Of a DNA stretch of 27,262 nucleotides, positions 14,068 to 21,560 are shown piece by piece. Origin of the DNA: Pseudorhodoplanes sp. (GTDB taxonomy: Bacteria > Pseudomonadota > Alphaproteobacteria > Rhizobiales > Xanthobacteraceae); NCBI GenBank assembly GCA_008933495.1, contig WBUW01000002.1, positions 1 to 27,262 of the forward strand, read 5' to 3'. Both the position numbers and the translations under genes were made by a program. Positions within the stretch are counted from its first letter, which is position 1. Each line of letters begins with the position of its first letter. Under the pieces are notes generated by a model, which was not told the DNA's origin, ran no database searches, and saw only the letters and a program-made list of their open reading frames with translations.

Positions 14068-15788
14068 CATGTCCTCCACTTCGTCAGTGCTGCGTGGATT
14101 TCGCCCGGCTTGATCGGGAGAGGGCCCGGCCTGTTGAGCACGCGAACCTCGCCCGGAAGCTCGTAATGGGCGCGCAGATAACGGTGAAACTGCCCGCCAT
14201 GCGTCTGCTCGACGACCAGGATTCGGGATTTGCCTTTCAGGGCTGCGGCAAACTGATCGGGCTGGACGGGCGAGAGAAGGCGGGGAGCGATCAGCGTGGC
14301 GTTGACGCCATCGTGCGCCGCGCGGTCGATCGCCTCGCGCGCGGCGCCGGTCAGCGATCCCCAGGTGATGACGGCGATATCGCCGTCGCCTTCGATTGTC
14401 GCCCAGTGGACGCCATAGGCGAACCGGTCGAGCTTGTCGCGCCGCTTGTCGAGCTGGGACTGATGGTCGACCGCCGAACTGGTCGGGGTGCCTTGCTCGG
14501 TGTGCGTCAAACCGTCGGCCGTATATTGGCCGCCCCGGGCGCCGGGAAGCGCCATCGGCGAAACACCGTTCGCCGCCAGTGCGTAGCGCTTGTAGGTCTC
14601 GCCAAATTCGGTTTGGCGGGCCCGCTGCCCGATAAACGCGACGTCGGCGGGACGATCAATGGCGGCGCGCGCCTGTCCGACGAACTGGTCCGACAGCACG
14701 ATGGCGGGCGCCTGCAGGGTTTCGGCAAGATAGGTGGCCCATTGCGCGGTGAAAAGGCAATCGGCGACCGATTGCGGTGCGAGCACGAGGTGGGGCGCGT
14801 CGCCGTGCAGACCGTAAATTGCGATATTGAGGTCGGCCTGTTCCGATTTCGTCGGAATCCCGGTCGACGGCCCGCCGCGCATCACATCGATCACGACGAT
14901 CGGAATCTCCGCCGCGGTGGCCAGCCCCAGAGCCTCGATCATGAGCGACAGGCCGGGTCCTGACGTCGCCGTCAGCGCAGGCGTTCCGCCAAACGAGGCG
15001 CCGATGATCATGTTGATGGCGGCCAGCTCGTCTTCCGCCTGCAGCAGGGAGCCGCCGACTTTCGGCAGGGCGGGCGCCAGCCATTCCAGGATTTCGGTCG
15101 CCGGCGTGATCGGATAGGCGGCCGCAAACCGTATGCCGCCGCGGATGGCGCCAAGCGCGGTCGTTTCGTTACCGGACGCCAGCCATCGCCGCGCCGACCT
15201 GGCGGCGGGAGGCGGTAGGCGATGTCCGAGTTCGAGGCCGGCGGCGGCCGCATATCCGGCCTTCAGGGCGGCGCGGCTGGAATCGATGGCCAATTGGCCT
15301 TTTCCGGCGAGCTGCTTTTCGATCAGGCGGTCGAGCGCCTCTTCGCCGATTCCGATCAGTTGGCCGGCTATTCCGAGCGCGATCATATTGGGCCGTCCGT
15401 CCGGGATCGCCTTCGCCATCTCCTTCATTGGAATGTCGACGATTCGGGCGCCGGATTGGGCGAAATTGTCCGGCCGGTCGCCGCCGCGCGGGTCGCCGAT
15501 GACAAGGCTGTCCGGGCCGAGCGGGATTTCCGAGCCGAAGCGGTGCGCGTTGAGCCAGTCAATGCCGACCAGAAGGTCAAACTGGTCGGGCATGCATTCG
15601 ACCGGCCCGGCGGCGAGCCGGATCAGCGCCGCGGCTTCGCCGCCGCGGATCTGCGGGCCGACGGTCCGCGTCAGCAGGCCCTGCCAGCCGGCCGCGCTGG
15701 CCGCCTCCAGAATGAGATTTCCCACCGTCAGGGCGCCGGCGCCCCCGCTGCCGGCGATGGCGATGGAAAGGCTGGCTTTCGGGCTCAT
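14067..15788 (-). CDS. korA: 2-oxoacid:ferredoxin oxidoreductase, fused gamma-alpha subunit (KorA-like)
   Basis: A 573-residue protein made of an N-terminal gamma domain (about 1-185, I-A-G-S-G-G-A-G-A-L-T-V-G and R-G-G-E-A-A-A) joined to the alpha (pyrimidine-binding) domain, marked by A-A-Y-P-I-T-P-A-T-E-I near 225 and a T-S-G-P-G-L-S-L-M motif near 275. This fused plan and size match Thauera KorA (about 62 kDa). GGGAGG lies 8 bp before the ATG. It heads the minus-strand operon korA-korB-rubrerythrin, divergent from the had-bcr operon, so both can be switched together. Its job is to make reduced ferredoxin for ring reduction; whether the oxoacid is 2-oxoglutarate or phenylglyoxylate cannot be read from the sequence. 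Confidence 0.88.
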   Translation of the reverse strand: MSPKASLSIAIAGSGGAGALTVGNLILEAASAAGWQGLLTRTVGPQIRGGEAAALIRLAAGPVECMPDQFDLLVGIDWLNAHRFGSEIPLGPDSLVIGDPRGGDRPDNFAQSGARIVDIPMKEMAKAIPDGRPNMIALGIAGQLIGIGEEALDRLIEKQLAGKGQLAIDSSRAALKAGYAAAAGLELGHRLPPPAARSARRWLASGNETTALGAIRGGIRFAAAYPITPATEILEWLAPALPKVGGSLLQAEDELAAINMIIGASFGGTPALTATSGPGLSLMIEALGLATAAEIPIVVIDVMRGGPSTGIPTKSEQADLNIAIYGLHGDAPHLVLAPQSVADCLFTAQWATYLAETLQAPAIVLSDQFVGQARAAIDRPADVAFIGQRARQTEFGETYKRYALAANGVSPMALPGARGGQYTADGLTHTEQGTPTSSAVDHQSQLDKRRDKLDRFAYGVHWATIEGDGDIAVITWGSLTGAAREAIDRAAHDGVNATLIAPRLLSPVQPDQFAAALKGKSRILVVEQTHGGQFHRYLRAHYELPGEVRVLNRPGPLPIKPGEIHAALTKWRT

Positions 15789-16039
15789 CGAAGACCTCCC
15801 CTGCGGCCGGATACCCTTCGCCCTGTGCGTGAAGCGGCCCGGCCGACGTTAAAATACGCATTTAAGTACCAATTTACGCCAATAAAGCGGCCTCATTCTT
15901 GTCTTAAATCAAGGAATCGAACCCGCCCGCTGGCAATCTTTAGAAAAATAATCGGTCGCAAAGATCGCGGAAACGTCAAAAGAAATGCTAAATATCCCGA
16001 CAACAATCCTGAATAAGTAGAGAACCGTCGAGAACCGCC
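15789..16039. promoter_or_regulatory. Divergent promoter region between korA and the had-bcr operon
   Basis: This 251-bp gap is clearly richer in A and T than its surroundings and contains no gene. Within it are an imperfect FNR/FixK-type site (15899-15912) and an inverted repeat TTAAA-N7-TTTAA (15849-15865) on the korA side. A TTTAGA at 15939-15944 could be a -10 for the rightward operon. No convincing Shine-Dalgarno precedes had. Promoter activity both ways is inferred from gene orientation. Confidence 0.6.
15899..15912 (+). promoter_or_regulatory. FNR-like box before the had-bcr operon
   Basis: TTGTCTTAAATCAA has a perfect right half (ATCAA) and three of five bases in the left half of the FNR consensus TTGAT-N4-ATCAA. 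It lies 128 bp before the had start and 111 bp before the korA start, between the two divergent operons. An FNR-family activator such as AadR, AcpR or FixK could act here. The match is imperfect, so this is tentative. Confidence 0.45.
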
Positions 16040-17113
16040 ATGGCGCAAGCTCCCGTTCGCTGGCTGATGACCGGAAAATGCGAGCCGCTGGTGCAGGCGA
16101 GCTTCGAGTTCGGTCCGCTGAAAGACGACGAGGTGGTCGTCGAGGTGGCCGGATGCGGGGTTTGTCACACCGACCTTGGCTACTTCTACGACGGTGTGCG
16201 CACCAACCACGCGCTGCCTTTGGCGCTCGGCCATGAAATCAGCGGCCGCGTCGTGGAAGCCGCCCCCGACGCCTTCTACTGGATCGACAAGGCCGTGATC
16301 GTGCCGGCGGTCATTCCGTGCGGGACATGCGATGCGTGTCGGCGCGGCAAAGACACGATCTGCCCCAACCAGAAAATGCCGGGTAATGATATCCACGGCG
16401 GATTTGCCTCGCATATTGTCGTCCCCGCCCGCGGCCTGTGCCCGGTCGACGAAACACGACTGGCGGCGGCGGGCATGGAGCTCGCCGATTTGTCTGTCAT
16501 CGCCGACGCGGTCACCACTCCATATCAAGCGGTGGTGCAGGCCGGTGTCGCGGCCGGCGATTTCGTCATCGTCAACGGTGTCGGCGGCGTGGGCGGCTAC
16601 GCGGTCCAGATCGCCAATGCGCTCGGCGCAACGGTCGTCGGGATTGACGTCAATCCCGACAAGCTTGCGGCTATTGCCAATTATGGCGCGGCCATGACCG
16701 TCAATGCGCAGGGAATGTCCGCGCGCGACATCAAGGCGAAGATCGCGGCTTTCGCCAAGGAGCGGGGCCTGCGCCAGACCGAATGGATCACCTTCGAGTG
16801 TTCGGGAACCCGTGCCGGGCAGGAGACAGCTTTCTCGCTTCTCAACCACGGCGCCACACTCGGCGTTGTCGGATTCACGATGGACAAGTGCGAGGTGCGG
16901 CTGTCGAACCTGATGGCCTTCCATGCGCGTGCGATCGGCAACTGGGGCTGTCCGCCGGCGCTCTATCCGGACGCACTCGAACTCGTCCTGGGCGGCCGGG
17001 TCAAGGTGGCGCCCTTCGTCGAAAAGCATTCGTTGCGGGACATCAACCGCATCTTTGAAGCTGCCCATTCCGGCGCCTTGAAGCGCCGGGCGATCCTTGT
17101 CCCCAATGCATGA
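16040..17113 (+). CDS. had: 6-hydroxycyclohex-1-ene-1-carbonyl-CoA dehydrogenase
   Basis: A 357-residue medium-chain zinc alcohol dehydrogenase. The catalytic zinc motif C-G-V-C-H-T-D lies near residues 39-45 and L-G-H-E-I-S-G near 63. The structural-zinc loop C-G-T-C-D-A-C-x7-C is near 94-108. The Rossmann glycine motif G-V-G-G-V-G-G-Y is near 181. Had oxidises 6-hydroxycyclohex-1-ene-1-carbonyl-CoA to the 6-oxo compound with NAD in the Thauera-type benzoyl-CoA pathway. Alone it could be any zinc dehydrogenase, but its place directly before oah and dch makes this identification strong. It is the first gene of a twelve-gene operon. Confidence 0.9.
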   Translation: MAQAPVRWLMTGKCEPLVQASFEFGPLKDDEVVVEVAGCGVCHTDLGYFYDGVRTNHALPLALGHEISGRVVEAAPDAFYWIDKAVIVPAVIPCGTCDACRRGKDTICPNQKMPGNDIHGGFASHIVVPARGLCPVDETRLAAAGMELADLSVIADAVTTPYQAVVQAGVAAGDFVIVNGVGGVGGYAVQIANALGATVVGIDVNPDKLAAIANYGAAMTVNAQGMSARDIKAKIAAFAKERGLRQTEWITFECSGTRAGQETAFSLLNHGATLGVVGFTMDKCEVRLSNLMAFHARAIGNWGCPPALYPDALELVLGGRVKVAPFVEKHSLRDINRIFEAAHSGALKRRAILVPNA

Positions 17114-17121
17114 GGCGAACA

Positions 17122-18309
17122 ATGAGCGTTGAAACCGTCCGTCGCGCCGCCGGCGGCGCGCTCGAAGCAAAAAATCACGAACTGGTTTCCGCGCAGGTGC
17201 GCGAGGACCTGGTGAAAGGCATGGTCATTTATGAGAAGCGTCCGGTGCGCGACAGTGCGGGCCAGCCGGTCAAAGGGCTTTATAACGCCTGGATCATTCT
17301 GAACAATCCGGCGCAATTCAATTCCTACACCACCGAGATGGTGAAAGCGGTGATCCTCGCATTTCGCGAGGCGAGTGCCGCGCGCGACGTCGTAGCGGTC
17401 GTATTCACCGGAACGGGCGATAAGGCGTTCTGCACCGGCGGCAACACCAAGGAATATGCCGAATATTATGCCGGCAATCCGCAGGAATACCGCGGCTATA
17501 TGCGGCTCTTCAACGACATGGTCTCCGCGATCCTGGCGTGTGACAAGCCGGTGATCTGCCGCGTCAACGGCATGCGCATCGGCGGCGGTCAGGAAATCGG
17601 CATGGCTTGCGATTTCTCCGTCGCCCAGGATCTCGCCCGTTTCGGACAGGCAGGGCCAAAACACGGCTCGGCACCAATCGGCGGAGCAACCGATTTTCTC
17701 CCGGTCATGGTCGGCGCCGAACGCGCAATGGTCTCCTGCGTGCTGTGCGAGCCATTTTCCGCGCACGAAGCCTACTTCATGGGAATGATCACGGATGTCG
17801 TTCCGGCGCTCAAAGTCGACGGGCGATTTGTCGCAAATCCTCTTGTCGAGACGCAGCGCATGGTCGACGAGTACGGTCGCATCGCATTCGGCAAGGCGAA
17901 GACCGGCAACGAATTGAAAGCCGGTCAGGACTTGCTGAAGCGCGGCACGATCGATCTCAGCCTTCTCGACGAGAAGATAGAATCCTTGTGCAGCAAATTG
18001 CTCTATACGTTCCCTGACTGCACGACGAAAACGATCGAAGAGCTGCGCAAACCAAAGATCGATGCGTGGAACCGCAACAAAGAAAATTCGCGCGCGTGGC
18101 TGGCGCTTAACATGATGACGGAGGCACGGGCGGGTTTTCGCGCGTTCAATGAGGGCACACGCGAGACCGGCCGCGAGATCGATTTTATCGCGCTGCGTCA
18201 TGCACTCGCCGCCAACACGCCCTGGAGCGACGACCTGACTGAGAGCCTGATGCCGGGCGGCGGCCGGCGGTCGGCGCGCAGTGAACAGGGTACGAGGCAG
18301 CCGGCATGA
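17122..18309 (+). CDS. oah: 6-oxocyclohex-1-ene-1-carbonyl-CoA hydrolase (ring-opening)
   Basis: A 395-residue crotonase-fold enzyme, longer than ordinary enoyl-CoA hydratases but close to Thauera Oah (377). Oxyanion-hole regions are visible at A-F-C-T-G-G-N-T-K-E-Y near residue 105 and R-I-G-G-G-Q-E-I-G-M-A-C-D-F near 155, followed by G-P-K-H-G-S-A-P-I-G-G-A-T. The protein adds water to the 6-oxo-ene CoA ester and cleaves the ring to 3-hydroxypimeloyl-CoA. I chose ATG 17122, preceded by GAGG at a good distance, over ATG 17110, which overlaps the had stop. Its own stop overlaps the dch start (ATGA). Confidence 0.92.
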   Translation: MSVETVRRAAGGALEAKNHELVSAQVREDLVKGMVIYEKRPVRDSAGQPVKGLYNAWIILNNPAQFNSYTTEMVKAVILAFREASAARDVVAVVFTGTGDKAFCTGGNTKEYAEYYAGNPQEYRGYMRLFNDMVSAILACDKPVICRVNGMRIGGGQEIGMACDFSVAQDLARFGQAGPKHGSAPIGGATDFLPVMVGAERAMVSCVLCEPFSAHEAYFMGMITDVVPALKVDGRFVANPLVETQRMVDEYGRIAFGKAKTGNELKAGQDLLKRGTIDLSLLDEKIESLCSKLLYTFPDCTTKTIEELRKPKIDAWNRNKENSRAWLALNMMTEARAGFRAFNEGTRETGREIDFIALRHALAANTPWSDDLTESLMPGGGRRSARSEQGTRQPA

Positions 18310-19070
18310 CCAGTCCGCTTAAAGTCTGGATCGAGGCGGAGGGGCGGCTGCTGCGGCTGCGCCTGAACCGACCGAAGGCCAACCTGATCGACGCCGGCAT
18401 GATCGCGGCTCTGGACCGCAGCTTCGCCGACCATTTGGATAACCCGCTGGTCGCGGCGGTCTTGCTCGATGCAGAGGGTCCGCATTTCAGCTTCGGCGCC
18501 AGTGTCGAGGAGCACCGCGCCGACCAGTGTGCGCAGATGCTCGATCAGCTCCACCGGCTCATTCTGCGCATGGTGGAATCGCCGGTGCCGATCCTTGTCG
18601 CTGTGCACGGCCAGTGTCTTGGCGGGGGCCTGGAGGTGGCGCTTGCGGGCCATTTTCTTTTTGCAGCGCCTGACGCCGCTCTGGGTCAGCCGGAGATGAA
18701 GCTTGGCGTTTTTGCTCCGGCGGCCTCCTGCCTTCTTCCCGAATTGATTGGTCCTGCGCGCGCGCTCGACCTGTTGCTATCCGGCCGCAGCATCAGCGGC
18801 ATGCAGGCCGCCGAGATGGGGTTTTGCACAAGCGCGGCCGACCCGGCGAGCGCTGCGCTGGCCTATTTTCAGGAGCATCTCTCCTCCAAGAGCGCAAGCT
18901 CGTTGCGTCATGCCGTGAAGGCGGCGCGCGGAGACTATTGTGCGCGTGTGCGCAGCAAGCTTGCATCGGTGGAGCGGCGTTACCTCGACGAACTGATGCG
19001 AACGCACGATGCGGTCGAGGGGATTGAAGCTTTCATTGCCAAGAGGGCGGTCCAATGGACGCATCACTGA
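18306..19070 (+). CDS. dch: Cyclohexa-1,5-diene-1-carbonyl-CoA hydratase
   Basis: A 254-residue crotonase-family protein, close to the 258 of Thauera Dch. Motifs are H-F-S-F-G-A-S-V-E-E-H near residue 60, the first oxyanion-hole strand, and C-L-G-G-G-L-E-V-A-L-A near 105, the second, followed by G-Q-P-E-M-K-L-G-V-F near 130. Dch adds water to the dienoyl-CoA product of benzoyl-CoA reductase, giving 6-hydroxycyclohex-1-ene-1-carbonyl-CoA, the substrate of Had. The start overlaps the oah stop and its end overlaps the bcrC start by 16 bp. Confidence 0.9.
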   Translation: MTSPLKVWIEAEGRLLRLRLNRPKANLIDAGMIAALDRSFADHLDNPLVAAVLLDAEGPHFSFGASVEEHRADQCAQMLDQLHRLILRMVESPVPILVAVHGQCLGGGLEVALAGHFLFAAPDAALGQPEMKLGVFAPAASCLLPELIGPARALDLLLSGRSISGMQAAEMGFCTSAADPASAALAYFQEHLSSKSASSLRHAVKAARGDYCARVRSKLASVERRYLDELMRTHDAVEGIEAFIAKRAVQWTHH

Positions 19071-20242
19071 ACCAGGCGAACACGGCGGGCATCGTCGCCC
19101 GTGCACAGGAGCTGTTCGACGACCTGTCGTTCACCGCTGCGCGCGAGTGGAAGGCCGCAAAACCCGGCCGCAAGGTCGTCGGCTATCTGCCGATCTATGT
19201 CCCGCGCGAAATCATCCATGCTGCGGGAATGCTACCGCTCGGTATCGTTGGCGGTGGTGATCAGCTCGAAGTCATTCACGGCGATGCTTATTATCAAAGC
19301 TATATCTGCCGAATTCCGCGTTCGACGATCGAGCTTGGCGTGTCGGGACGGCTCGATTTCGTGGACGGCATGCTGTTTCCGTCGATCTGCGACGTCATCC
19401 GCAACCTGTCGGGCATGTGGAAGATGATGTTCCCGGGCGTGTATTCGCGCTATTTCGACGTTCCGCAGAACTATCGCGACGAGATCGGCGGCAATTATTA
19501 TGTCAACGAGCTGGCGGAGCTTCGACATGACCTCGGCGAGCTCCGTGGTTCGCCGATCACCGACGAGGAATTGCGTGCGTCGATCGCGGCCTATAATGAA
19601 AATCGCCACCTGGTCCGCGAACTCTACGCGTTTCGCGCGCAGAAGCCATGGCAGACGCCAGCGGCGGAGGTTTATCTCGTGCTGCGGGCCGGGCTTGTTC
19701 TGCCGGTGGAAGAGCATTCGGCGCTGCTGCGCGACTATCTCGCGGCTGCGCAGGCCGAAGAGCGGCCGATGCGGGACAATTGCAAAATCGTTCTGACCGG
19801 TGCGTTCTGCGAACAGCCGCCGCTCAATCTGATCAAATCGCTCGAGCTGGCCGGGTGCTATGTCGTCGACGACGATCTTTTGCTCGTGACCCGCTGGCTG
19901 ACCGAGAATGTGCCGTTGGAGGGTGATCCTCTGCAAAATCTATCACACGCGTTCCTGCATCATTCGGAATCGACTGCGGCAAAATACGAGCCGGACGAAA
20001 AGGAGAAGGGACAGCATCTCGTGCGTGCGGTGACGCGCGCGGGCGCTGAGGGTGTGATCTTTGCGGCCCCGAGCTTCTGCGACCCGGCCTTGCTCGATCG
20101 GCCGATGCTCCAGCATGTGCTGAAAGATGCCGGGATACCGTTCATCGCATTCAAGTACGCGGAAAATTCAGGGCAGATGCAGCCGATACGCGAACAGGCC
20201 GGCACCTTTGCCGATTCGATCAAGCTATGGAGCGGAGCATGA
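19055..20242 (+). CDS. bcrC: Benzoyl-CoA reductase subunit C (HgdB-like)
   Basis: A 395-residue protein of the 2-hydroxyglutaryl-CoA dehydratase D-component/benzoyl-CoA reductase family. Cysteines that could bind the [4Fe-4S] cluster of the substrate-reducing module are visible in Y-I-C-R-I-P-R, F-P-S-I-C-D-V-I-R and P-S-F-C-D-P. The family segments G-Y-L-P-I-Y-V-P-R-E-I-I-H-A-A-G-M-L-P near residue 43 and I-A-F-K-Y-A-E-N-S-G-Q near the end are present. With BcrB it forms the site where benzoyl-CoA is reduced to the 1,5-diene. The length matches Thauera BcrC (386). It is translationally coupled to dch upstream and bcrB downstream. Confidence 0.93.
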   Translation: MDASLNQANTAGIVARAQELFDDLSFTAAREWKAAKPGRKVVGYLPIYVPREIIHAAGMLPLGIVGGGDQLEVIHGDAYYQSYICRIPRSTIELGVSGRLDFVDGMLFPSICDVIRNLSGMWKMMFPGVYSRYFDVPQNYRDEIGGNYYVNELAELRHDLGELRGSPITDEELRASIAAYNENRHLVRELYAFRAQKPWQTPAAEVYLVLRAGLVLPVEEHSALLRDYLAAAQAEERPMRDNCKIVLTGAFCEQPPLNLIKSLELAGCYVVDDDLLLVTRWLTENVPLEGDPLQNLSHAFLHHSESTAAKYEPDEKEKGQHLVRAVTRAGAEGVIFAAPSFCDPALLDRPMLQHVLKDAGIPFIAFKYAENSGQMQPIREQAGTFADSIKLWSGA

Positions 20243-21549
20243 GCACCGTCATCGTTACCCCGAAGGCGTCGCCCAAGGAAGTCCTTAAAGACGCTTCGAT
20301 GGTGAAGCAGAAGGACATGATGGCGGCGCATTACGATCGGCTCACGAACGCGCCCAAGACCGGGGCAAAAGTGGCCGCCACGTTCGTGCCCGGCAATCTC
20401 AATGAACTGATCATGTGTTTCGACCTCGTCAACAACCTGCCCGAGGTCAACGCGATCCAGAACGGGTTGCGCCGCACCAGCGGGGGCTTTGTGCTCGAGG
20501 CCGAGAAGATTGGTCACTCCGAGGACGTCTGCACCTATGTAAAATCCGATATCGGGATGATGGCGAAAGGCAATCTGGCGCCGAACGGGGAGAAGTTTCC
20601 CAATCCCGACGTGCTGTTGCTGTCCTATACCGGCTGCTTCACGTTCATGAAGTGGTTCGAGTTGCTGCGCGAGCAGTACAAGTGCGAAACGATCATGTTG
20701 CATACGCCCTATATGGGCGACGGCAAGGTTACGCCGAACATGATCGAGTATATGGTCAAGCAGCTCAAGGAAGAGGTGATCCCGAAGCTGGAGCGGATTT
20801 CGGGTGTCAAATTCGATATCGACCGGCTGCGGGAATACCTGAAGAAATCGGCAAAGGCGGAGGACGATCTCGTTTGGGTGCTGCAGAGCGCCAAGAACAA
20901 GCCGTCGCCAATCGACGCCTATTTCGGGGGCATTTACTACATCGGTCCGATTTTCGGCGCCTTCCGCGGGACCGACGACGCGATCGAATATTACAAGTTC
21001 CTGCGCGAGGAGGTGGCCGAGCGCCTTGCCGAAGGCAAAGGGCCGGTCACGCCCGACGGCGACATGGGCAAGGAAAAGTATCGCCTCGTGGTGGAGGGGC
21101 CGCCGAACTACACGAATTTCCGGCAATTCTGGAAAATGTTCTACGACGAAGGCGCCGTGGTCGTTGCATCCAGCTACACCAAGGTCGGTGGAACCTACGA
21201 TTTCGGGTTCCGGCACAATCCGGACAAGCCGCTCGAAACGCTCGCCGAATATTGCCTCGGCGTTTATACCAATCGCAGCCTGCCGATGCGTATCGACATG
21301 CTATCGAACTACGTGAAGGAATACGAGGCGGACGGTTTGCTGATCAACTCGATCAAGAGCTGCAACAGCTTTTCCGCAGGCCAGCTCCTGATCATGCGGG
21401 AAGTCGAAAAACGCACGGGCAAACCGGCCGCGTTCGTCGAATCCGACCTGGTCGATCCGCGTTATTTCTCCGCGGCGAATATCAAGAACCGGCTTGAAAG
21501 CTATCTCCAGATGATCGAGCAGAAGCGCGCCAGCGCGCGCGCGGCGTGA
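20239..21549 (+). CDS. bcrB: Benzoyl-CoA reductase subunit B (HgdB-like)
   Basis: This is the partner of BcrC in the ring-reducing half of the enzyme. With ATG 20239 (ATGA overlap with the bcrC stop, GGAG six bases before) it has 436 residues, the Thauera BcrB length; the in-frame ATG 20227 is less likely. Likely cluster cysteines occur in Y-T-G-C-F-T, Y-K-C-E-T and I-K-S-C-N-S-F-S-A-G-Q. The H-T-P-Y-M-G-D-G and Y-I-G-P-I-F-G-A-F-R segments are typical of the family. There is a gap of 11 bp to bcrA. Confidence 0.93.
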   Translation: MSTVIVTPKASPKEVLKDASMVKQKDMMAAHYDRLTNAPKTGAKVAATFVPGNLNELIMCFDLVNNLPEVNAIQNGLRRTSGGFVLEAEKIGHSEDVCTYVKSDIGMMAKGNLAPNGEKFPNPDVLLLSYTGCFTFMKWFELLREQYKCETIMLHTPYMGDGKVTPNMIEYMVKQLKEEVIPKLERISGVKFDIDRLREYLKKSAKAEDDLVWVLQSAKNKPSPIDAYFGGIYYIGPIFGAFRGTDDAIEYYKFLREEVAERLAEGKGPVTPDGDMGKEKYRLVVEGPPNYTNFRQFWKMFYDEGAVVVASSYTKVGGTYDFGFRHNPDKPLETLAEYCLGVYTNRSLPMRIDMLSNYVKEYEADGLLINSIKSCNSFSAGQLLIMREVEKRTGKPAAFVESDLVDPRYFSAANIKNRLESYLQMIEQKRASARAA

Positions 21550-21560
21550 AGGAGCGTACG

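Noticed and set aside
16040..19070. General alcohol dehydrogenase and enoyl-CoA hydratases of fatty-acid oxidation
   Set aside because: The three genes lie in order directly before bcrCBAD, and the lengths and motifs (especially of Oah) fit the benzoyl-CoA pathway enzymes better.
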